DNA from: Vicia villosa
Taxonomy: Eukaryota > Streptophyta > Magnoliopsida > Fabales > Fabaceae
Assembly (NCBI RefSeq): GCF_029867415.1
Contig: NW_026705417.1
Location: forward strand, 186,001 to 250,000
Direction of reading: 5' to 3'
DNA: 64,000 bases
This document shows, piece after piece, positions 57,328 to 64,000 of the stretch. The position numbers and the translations under genes were made by a program. The notes below the pieces were generated by a model. The model ran no database searches. It saw only the letters and a program-made list of their open reading frames with translations, and had not been told where the DNA came from. Positions within the stretch are counted from its first letter, which is position 1, and each line of letters starts with the position of its first letter.

Positions 57328-58545
57328 CATTGTTTGTCCTCAAGCAATGCAATCAATCAAACAACGGTCACCTTGACTTTCTTTCCCACAACATAGTCGA
57401 TATCTTTCGCAACTTTCTTCCCTTTCTTGAGTAGGCTGTTGGGATTATCGAGCCTTGTTGTCCATCACACTTCGCATCAGGGTGTATTTCACTTGCAACT
57501 TTTTGAACTTCTCACAATATCTCTTGGGGTTATAGTGTTTTTCGCTCAAATCACGATACGCATTATCAACCCTGGACTTTGCAAACATCCTACGTTCACT
57601 ACACAAAAAGATTTCACACACTTTTGAGGACTTTTTAGGTTATAATGGGGCTGAGGTGGTAGGTAGGATAAACAAGGAATGGGTATGCAAATGGTTTGTG
57701 TGAACTGCACTTATGTTATTTTTCTCATCTTTGTGTTCGTGTATGTGTGGGGGTTTCTTCTTAGGCTCTCCTTTTTACCGAATTACCGGATAATCAACAT
57801 TGATCGAGTCTTTCGAATCTTTTTAGGCAAGTGTTTCAAACTAATCTTTCTCTTTTTCTTTTCTTATTTTTTTCTTTGTGCTTTATACACTTTTCTTTTC
57901 TCCTTTTTTTAATTGCACACTTGCCCTTTATTTTCTTAAACACCACCCGAAACTTACAATTTTTTACATATTCAAGAGAAACAATAACGACAAGTGCTAA
58001 GCAACATGGTAGACATATGGTTAGGGATAACATGTGTGGGTAAAAACAAACCAGGGGGAAAAGGCTCAACAGGTTTAACAAGGGATAAAAAAAATACAAA
58101 TGACGGGAGGAAAGGCTCTGGGGAAAACAAACAAGTGCCTCAGTGTGCGATTTCATATTCATACTGTGTCAGTAGGACAAATGAAAAATTAGAGAGATAA
58201 AGTCATACCTAATTTCATTCTCTTGATGATCTTTACATGTGTTTGGCTCTTTATGTCCCTCACCAGGTAGACTAAGTTTTGCAGCTTCAACAGACCCTTT
58301 TATGTCATGTGACTTTTCTTTCCGGCTTGATTTCACCACTTTCCTTCTCAATCCAGTTCTCCAAGTTGCGTCCGATATTTTTCGGCTACATCCACTTCCA
58401 AGGTGCCTCGAGGAGTTAAGTCTGGGTTGTATCGTTCATCCACTTACTACTCATTTAATCATGCCTTCGACAATAATCTTCAACCTGTAACACTTTGGAC
58501 AGAATTTGAAAACAAAAGCTCATAAGAAAACACACTGAAACAAAC
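57328..58545 (-). other. Untranslated 3' region of Athila-B
   Basis: About 1.2 kb between env-position ORF remains and polypurine tract. No ORF with recognisable content; T-rich stretch at 57840-57910. Confidence 0.5.
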
Positions 58546-59275
58546 TCAAACAAGAAAACAATAAAGGTAAAATCCCTCCCCCACTTGAACTAAACATTGT
58601 CCCCAATGTTTTCGTACATGCGAGAGAGGACTTACAAAGCACATCATTACTCCCGTGCTATCACCCTTACCAAACATAGAATAAGCCAGACATTTTTGGA
58701 CATACCGGAAGCATGGGTTGTGAATCCGAGTTGCCTTTGCACCTTTAGCTTCATATTCTTGCTCTTCGGTGATGTCTTTCCAAAATCTGGTTGGACCGAA
58801 TGTTTTAGGAAAGTTTCCCGGTCCATCAACAGGTAGATTGAGGACAACATCCAATTCCTATAAATTCAAATGATACTCTTCGTTGAAGAGATTGAATGTC
58901 AGAGCACCTATGCACATAGGGACAACACCCTCCCATGCTGTATGTACTACATACTCAACAGTACTTAGAAAACTCAATGGTAATCCGCTCATAGGAGGGT
59001 GTGTCATTTCGCATAATGTCTAACAACCCTAAATTATTCAGCAATCTATAGACATCATCAGCACGAACTAAGTGAGTTAAAGTTTTAGCACAGAGATACC
59101 TGTTCGGAATAATCTTCCGTTGGATGTGACGAGAGTACTGAACCTCAAGTTCTGGTTGCTTGAAAGAGATGTTGTGAGCATTTGGTCCGTCTGAGGTGGC
59201 CTGACCGCGCTTGGTTCGTGACTGTGATGGTTCACCCATCGGTTGCTTTCCTTTTGGCGGACGCTTCAGGGGCAT
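58546..59275 (-). pseudogene. Athila-B env-position ORF, broken
   Basis: Starts at the ATG at 59275 (MPLKRPPKGKQPMGEPSQSR, basic leader). It reads through PELEVQYSRHIQRKIIPNRYL, VYRLLNNLGLLDIM and, past a stop at 58955, HTAWEGVVPMCIGALTFNLF and LPVDGPGNFPKTFGPTRFW, with a final stop region near 58546. This is the plant transposon protein domain carried in the env position by Athila elements. The order (after integrase, before the polypurine tract) and a basic N-terminus match SIRE-A ORF2. Truncated at the C-terminus; no membrane segment seen. Confidence 0.72.
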
Positions 59276-59597
59276 TTTGGGCAACCTACAAAAAAATCGA
59301 AACTTGAAATTTGGAGTTAGGAAAAACCCTAGCATTGACGAGAAGAGCACGAGATTTGGGACACTTTTTGTGAAGGTGATATGGTGTTATGATGATTTTA
59401 GAGAGAGATGGATGAAGGTTTTTGAATGGGTTTAATGGATGTGGGAGGGTTTTTGTGAGAGAGATGGAAGGAGGAAGAAGAAAGATGTGGGGGATAATGA
59501 AGAGATAGAAGGGAAATAGTGGGGTAAAGGGTTTAAGTGGTGGGCCCCTCTAACTCATGAAAGAAAATAAATTTTGGAAAAAAATTCCGGAGGCTGT

Positions 59598-59716
59598 GAC
59601 ACGGTAGTGTCATCCGACACGGGCAGACCGTGTCACCCTCTGTTTCTCTTTTTTTCTTTGTTCTGGTTACGCTCAGCGTGACACGGCCGTGTCAGGTGAC
59701 ATGGGCAGATCATGTC
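59598..59716. promoter_or_regulatory. Internal GACACGG..CCGTGTC array upstream of the Athila-B env-position ORF
   Basis: Doublets: GACACGGTAGTGTC (59598) with GACACGGGCAGACCGTGTC (59616), and GACACGGCCGTGTC (59680) with GACATGGGCAGATCATGTC (59698). Centre spacing is 20.5 bp in both, as in the LTR. In the last palindrome both arms changed (CG to TG and CG to CA), keeping the symmetry. It lies about 320-440 bp upstream of the ORF ATG. Confidence 0.78.
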
Positions 59717-59832
59717 AGGCACTGTTTTCAAAAAAAATTTGTTTTTCTCTCGTGCTTGCTATTTCTTCTCTTTGCACCCCTTGATGGCTCTGCAAAAACA
59801 TAAACAAAACAAAAGGATAAAATTAGAAAACG

Positions 59833-59861
59833 CGTGGGTTGCCTCCCACGAAACACTTCGT
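59833..59861 (-). promoter_or_regulatory. Conserved overlapping hairpin motif, Athila-B copy
   Basis: The minus strand reads ACGAAGTGTTTCGT then GGGAGGCAACCCACG. Stems are identical to the copy at 5406-5434; the first loop is GTGT and not GCGC. It lies 35 bp after the integrase stop. Confidence 0.6.
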
Positions 59862-59895
59862 TTAACGTCACATGGCTCAACGGTTGTTCATCTCA

Positions 59896-61083
59896 TCAAG
59901 TGAGACGAACCTGATCGATTGTTACATCTCCTTGTCCAGTCTTATAGGGTTTCAACCTTTTCCCATTCACTTTGAAAGTATCTCCATTTTTATCATTCCT
60001 TAGCTCTATAGCCCCGTGAGGGAATACTTTGTGCACCACAAACGGTCGAGACCATCTTGACTTCAGTTTTCCAGGGAATAGTTTTAACCTGGAATTAAAC
60101 AACAACACCAATTGCCCTCTCCAAAATTTCTTCTTCTGAATCTTTTGATCATGCCATTTTTTGTTGTTTCTTTATAAATTTTGGCATTCTCATAGGCTTG
60201 ATTCCGGAACTTTTCTAATTCATGGATTTGAAGAATTCGGGACTCTCCCGCTTTCACAGTATCATAATTAAGGAATTTGGAGGCCCAAAAAGCCTTGTGC
60301 TCAAGTTTGAGTGGTAGATGGCAAGCTTTACCATAAACTAACTGATAGGGAGACATACCTGTAGGAGTTTTGAATGTTGTTCTCTATGCCCATAGTGCAT
60401 CTTCAATCTTCAGAGACCAATCCTTTCTCGAGGCGCTAACAGTTTTTTCGAGAATCTGGTTGATTTTCCTATTCGATACCTCCACTTGACCACTAGTATG
60501 AGGATGATATGCAGTTGCAATCTTGTGCTTCGCATTGTACTTCTTCAGCAGATTCTCCATTAACTTGTTCATGAAGTGGGTGCCTTCATCACTTACGAGT
60601 GCTCTGGGTACCCCAAATCTTGAGAAAATGTTGTTCTTGAGGAAATTCACTGCTACCCTAGCATCATTTGTAGGTAGAGCTACCGCTTCAACCCACTTTG
60701 AGACGTAGTCAACAGCTACTTTTACCAAATGATGGTGGGAATGGTCCCATGAAATCAATGCCCCACACATCAAACAATTCAACTTCAAGTATACCCTTCT
60801 GAGGCATCTGATTCCTCTTGGAGATATTTCCCGTTTTTTGACACCTGTCGCATTCTTTCAAAATGCCTGGAGTATCTTTGAATAAAGTCGTCCAATATAA
60901 TCTGGATTGTAGGACATTTGCAGCAGTTCTATCACCACTGAAATGTCCTCCAAACTCGAAGTCATGGCAAGCTTTTAGTACATCCCTCTGTTCTTCCTCT
61001 GGTACACATCTTCTAACCAATCCATCTATTCCCTTCTTGTACAAGAATGGATCATCCCACAAGTAAAACCTGCAATCATGCAA
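59896..61083 (-). pseudogene. Athila-B integrase
   Basis: In order: zinc finger region (RRCVPEEEQRDVLKACHD, GGHFSGDRTA, CDRCQKTGNIS), catalytic core GIDFMGPFPPS (Asp), LVSDEGTHF (Asp), TSGQVEVSNRKI (Glu), then [22 protein letters not shown] and C-terminal [22 protein letters not shown] ending VRLT at 59896. Frameshifts near 60735 and 60100 and a stop at 60384 break it. It inserts cDNA into the genome when intact. Confidence 0.92.
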
Positions 61084-61095
61084 AAACTTTTTCTT

Positions 61096-62014
61096 TCAGT
61101 TATAATCAAAATCATCAGGAATAATACCACCTACCAGATAGTTCGCATAATCGGCGAACCAAGGTATACCAATAACAGCGAGGATATGTTCATCGGCCAA
61201 CTTTTCCTTTATTGGGCGTGTTTCTTCAGTCTTCTCGATCGGTGACATTCGAGAAAGATGATATGCCACAGTATTTTCACACCCTTTCTTGTCACGAATT
61301 TCAACATCAAACTCCTGAAGAAGTAAAATCCATCTCAGAAGTTTTGTCTTAGAGTCCTGTTTAGCAAAAAGATACTTCAAAGCAGCATGGTCAGTATAAA
61401 TAATGACTCTGGAACCCAACATATATTGCCTGAACTTATCAAATGCATAGAAAACGGCTAACAACTCCTTTTCTGTGGTAGCATAGTTTATCTGTGCAGG
61501 GTTCAAAATGTGACTGGCATAGTAAATAACATGCAATAATTTCTCTCTACGCTATCCTAGATTTGCCCCAATTGCAATATCACTCGCATCACACATGATC
61601 TCAAAAGGTATAGATCAGTCTGGGGCCATAACAATTGGTGTCGACACTAATTTTTTCTTTATGGTTTCAAATGTTACGGCACACTCACTATCAAAGACAA
61701 AAGCCTTATCCTTAACCAGGAGAGTAGTTAAAGGTTTTGCTATCTTAGAGAAGTCTCTTATGAACCTGCGATAGAAACCCGCATGCCCTAAGAAACTTCG
61801 AATACCTTTTTTCGTTCATCGGTGGAGGTAACTTTTCTATGACTTCAATCTTTGCTTGGTCCACTTCAATTCCTTTGTGAGAAATTTTGTGGCCCAACAC
61901 TATACCTTCACGCAACATGAAGTGACATTTCTCCCAATTAAGGTTCAAGTAGTTCTGTTGGCATCTTTCTAACACAAGAGCAAGGTTAGTTAAACAATTA
62001 TCAAAAGACTTCCC
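61096..62014 (-). pseudogene. Athila-B RT end and RNase H
   Basis: The RT fragment starts in mid-domain (GKSFDNCLTNLALVLERCQQ, NWEKCHFMLREGIVLGHKIS) right at the deletion joint. Thumb/connection text (FLRACGFLSQVHKR in one frame, a close variant in the next) shows a frameshift near 61810. The RNase H part ([56 protein letters not shown]) is fairly well kept. The RT active site (YxDD) lies in the deleted part. Confidence 0.9.
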
Positions 62015-62258
62015 CTTTTCGTGTACCACTTGGACTTGAGATCTTTCTTCAATCCAAAGTCAACCTAAAACGATTACCAAACGAGATCAAAAGCACCTAA
62101 TAGACAAAGATAAATGGCACAAAAAACAAAATGCACACAAATTAACTAGAACTAGATGAATCAAAGAAAAACACTTAAAAACGACCACAAAGTGTTACCA
62201 AGTATGACGATCTTATGCCGAATTTATGACGTAATTAAGTAGAAATGGTGACCGATCA
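62015..62258 (-). repeat. Athila-B 5' LTR remnant
   Basis: 244 bp matching about 57080-57310, with one short indel where the left LTR has 'caaagtgttacaaagtg'. The joint with RT at 62014/62015 shares CTTTTC-like bases, consistent with illegitimate recombination. Confidence 0.88.
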
Positions 62259-62263
62259 ACTCC

Positions 62264-62894
62264 ACAACAAAATGGAGTGGTGGAACGTGAAAATCGTGTT
62301 TTAGAAGAACTTGGAAGAACTATGATTAATGAACACGGGCTTCCAAAATACTTTTGGGCCAACGCCATAAATATGACTTGCTATGCTTTAAATAGAATCC
62401 TAATACGACCTATTTTAAAGAAAACACCATATGAACTCTTAAAAGGAAGAAAGCCAAACATATCACATTTTCACGTTTTTGGTTGTAAATGCTTTGTTCT
62501 AAATAATGGAAAGGAAAACCTTGGTAAATTTGATGCAAAAGCGGATGAAGGTATCTTTCTAGGATATGCTCAATCAAGTAAAGCTTATGGGGTATACAAT
62601 AAAAGGTTACATATCGTTGAAGAATCCGTACATGTTTCTTTTGATGAGTCTTGTCCGAAATTAGTCGGAAAAGGTAGTGTTATTGATGGTGCAGGTATCT
62701 CAACCGAGAGCATACTCAAGGATCCGAATATTAAACTTGATGAACAAAAAGATGGCCTCTTACCTGAGAAAATTGAGGAGGAAGTGGATCATGCACCAAA
62801 AAAGAAAGTGGAAGATCACCCAAAGAATAAAAGTGATCTACCTATAGAATGGAAAACTTTGAAAGACCATCCTATGGAGAATATTCTAGGATGT
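62264..62894 (+). pseudogene. SIRE-B pol, part 2: integrase Glu motif and C-terminus
   Basis: It resumes at QQNGVVERENRVLEELGRTM (catalytic Glu) and continues ARTM-type text: YFWANAINMTCYALNRI, TPYELLKGRKPNISHFHVFG, EGIFLGYAQSSKAYGVYNKR. The linker to RT (EWKTLKDHPMENILG) is present, then a new SIRE LTR cuts it off. Open frame for about 200 codons without stops. Confidence 0.92.
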
Positions 62895-62900
62895 AGATGT

Positions 62901-63825
62901 TGTTGATTGGCTGTAATTTTTGGTAAAACTAATTGTGGTTCTATCTTGTCAAACCTGGTGTCATGACATGCATTCTACTGTTGTGAAGTTTTTCCTTATG
63001 CAGGCCTTTACCTGATGTCAAGGCCGATGTCATGACATTCGCAGCTGTTACGTTCTTTTCTATTTCTATTTATGGTTATGTGATCTGATAAGATCCTATG
63101 CGCTTTATTTGGTAATGATGGATTTTGATCTTATTCAAGGACGTCTTTGATGGCTATTATTTTTAGTCCTTGATTTATGGAGATTATTTTTATTAGGGTT
63201 AAAACTATTTTTGGATCCAAGGCCCAGCTGCTGTATTTTATGAAGACTATATATTCCATGCAGTAGCAGCTGATGACGTTAGGGTTTTTGTTTTGAGAAG
63301 CTTTAAGAGTTCTGTGTTTTTAAAGTTTTCGTTCTAGCTTTCTTGTAAGCCAAACAATCATCATGATGATTGTCCTGGTCTAGGTGTTTTGATTTGAGTT
63401 GTAGGAAGTACTCAAAGCTTTTAAGCAAGAGTACTATTGTACTTGATCAAAGCTTTTAAGCAAGATCAAGTTGTGTCTTAGAAGTGTGTCTTCTCTTGTT
63501 ATTCGTTGACTGTTTTTAATCACTGCTGTGATTGAGGGGGAGTGAGTAGGATCTCTGATCTAAGTTGTTTAGATTGAAGTTGCATTGGGTAGATATTAAG
63601 TGAAAGGAGTAATCTTGATCTGTATTACCTTTAAATTGATATTACTTATAATGGACTTCCTCCCTGGCTTGGTAGCCCCCAGATGTAGGTGTGATTGCAC
63701 CGAACTGGGTTAACAACTTTCTTGTGTTGTTATTCTGTTTACTTCTTGTTCATTTGTTTAAAAGCATTCAGATAGTAATGTCATAACATCCTATTCGACA
63801 TCGCGTGTCTGAGTCCAGAATTTCA
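62901..63825 (+). repeat. SIRE-C 5' LTR
   Basis: About 925 bp from TGTTGATTGG to ..CCAGAATTTCA. Left limit uncertain by about 9 bp because TGT recurs (62892, 62898, 62901). A primer site and gag start follow. It cuts into SIRE-B pol. Confidence 0.8.
62947..63037. promoter_or_regulatory. Two TGTCA/TGTCATGACA doublets in the SIRE-C LTR
   Basis: Half-site TGTCA at 62947 with full palindrome TGTCATGACA at 62959, and TGTCA at 63016 with TGTCATGACA at 63028. Both doublets are 12 bp start to start; 69 bp between doublets. Confidence 0.7.
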
Positions 63826-63827
63826 AT

Positions 63828-63840
63828 TGGCATCAGAGCA
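63828..63840 (+). other. Primer binding site of SIRE-C
   Basis: TGGCATCAGAGCA two bases after the LTR, a one-base variant of the initiator tRNA-Met site. Confidence 0.85.
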
Positions 63841-63894
63841 GGCACCCTGCCTATTTTTACTGGGTGAGATCTAGGGACAATATTTTCTGGTACT

Positions 63895-64000
63895 ATGGAC
63901 AAAGAAGGTAGTGGATTTGTGATTAGACCACCCATTCTGGATGGTTCCAATTATGATTATTGGAAACCTTGCATGGTGGCTTTTCTGAAATCCGTGGATA
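63895..64000 (+). CDS. SIRE-C gag, N-terminal start (cut by window end)
   Basis: The ATG at 63895 opens MDKEGSGFVIRPPILDGSN then YDYWKPCMVAFLKS, the standard SIRE/Maximus gag N-terminus. It stays open to the window edge. It differs clearly from SIRE-A/B gag (APVLNGENYGYW), so this is another SIRE family. Whether the gene is intact cannot be judged. Confidence 0.85.
   Translation, partial: MDKEGSGFVIRPPILDGSNYDYWKPCMVAFLKSVD

Larger units (their letters stand above)
55982..62258 (-). mobile_element. Athila-type Ty3/gypsy element, 5' half deleted ('Athila-B')
   Basis: 6277 bp on the minus strand, TGATCAG..CCGATCA ends, TSD ACTCC. Order in its own sense: 244-bp remnant of 5' LTR (62258-62015), end of RT, RNase H, integrase, conserved hairpin, palindrome array, env-position ORF, polypurine tract, 3' LTR (57310-55982). 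Most of the 5' LTR, the primer site, gag, protease and most of RT are deleted in one step at 62014/62015. All ORFs are broken. Confidence 0.93.

Overview
The window is retrotransposon-packed nuclear DNA from a higher plant. I infer a legume, most likely of tribe Fabeae (pea, vetch, Lathyrus), because Ogre/Tat, Athila, Tekay-like and SIRE/Maximus elements occur together. I find no host gene, rRNA, functional tRNA gene or CRISPR. Almost every base can be placed in one of about ten nested or truncated transposable elements. Several insertions are dated relative to one another by exact target-site duplications (TSDs).

Layout. (1) 1-15595: Ogre-type element on the minus strand ('Ogre-A'). Its left LTR (1-8672) carries a young insertion at 1366-7876 of an Athila-like element with an intact gag-protease ORF and no pol (TSD AATAC). 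The Ogre-A interior (8673-15059) has no ORF but holds several minisatellites. A truncated right LTR ends at 15595. (2) 15596-24702: decayed plus-strand Tat-lineage pol (RT, RNase H, second RNase H, integrase) plus antisense extra ORFs. It is interrupted by a hAT-type element (17124-17857, TSD CGAAGCAC) and by a solo Ogre-A-family LTR (18513-21195, TSD ATTGG). (3) 24703-26560: unassigned DNA with SIRE-like features. (4) About 26561-44061: a second Ogre-type element on the minus strand ('Ogre-B'), with minisatellites in the interior and a 4.07 kb right LTR. It is interrupted by a complete SIRE/Maximus-type copia element at 30847-38511 (TSD GTATG) that keeps gag and an env-position ORF but has lost pol. 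(5) 44062-48984: Tekay/Del-like LTR, primer site and a decayed interior. (6) 48985-50362: another Ogre-type LTR fragment with a tRNA-like module. (7) 50363-62900: plus-strand SIRE-type element(s) sharing one LTR (51632-53318), with gag, protease and integrase. The integrase is split by a minus-strand Athila-type element (55982-62258, TSD ACTCC). (8) 62901-64000: 5' LTR, primer site and gag start of another SIRE element, cut by the window end.

The most interesting signal is not a gene. At least five elements from separate lineages carry in their LTRs an array of short palindromic words set as doublets with a fixed spacing. The words are ACGCGT at 12 bp, AGGTCGACCT at 21 bp, GACACGG..CCGTGTC at 20.5 bp between centres, TTCGCGCCGCGAA at 19 bp, and TGTCA..TGTCATGACA at 12 bp. 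In two elements the same word and spacing recur inside the element just upstream of the env-position ORF. This suggests a family-specific cis code shared by the LTR and a second internal promoter. Every position given was read by eye; identity estimates are approximate.
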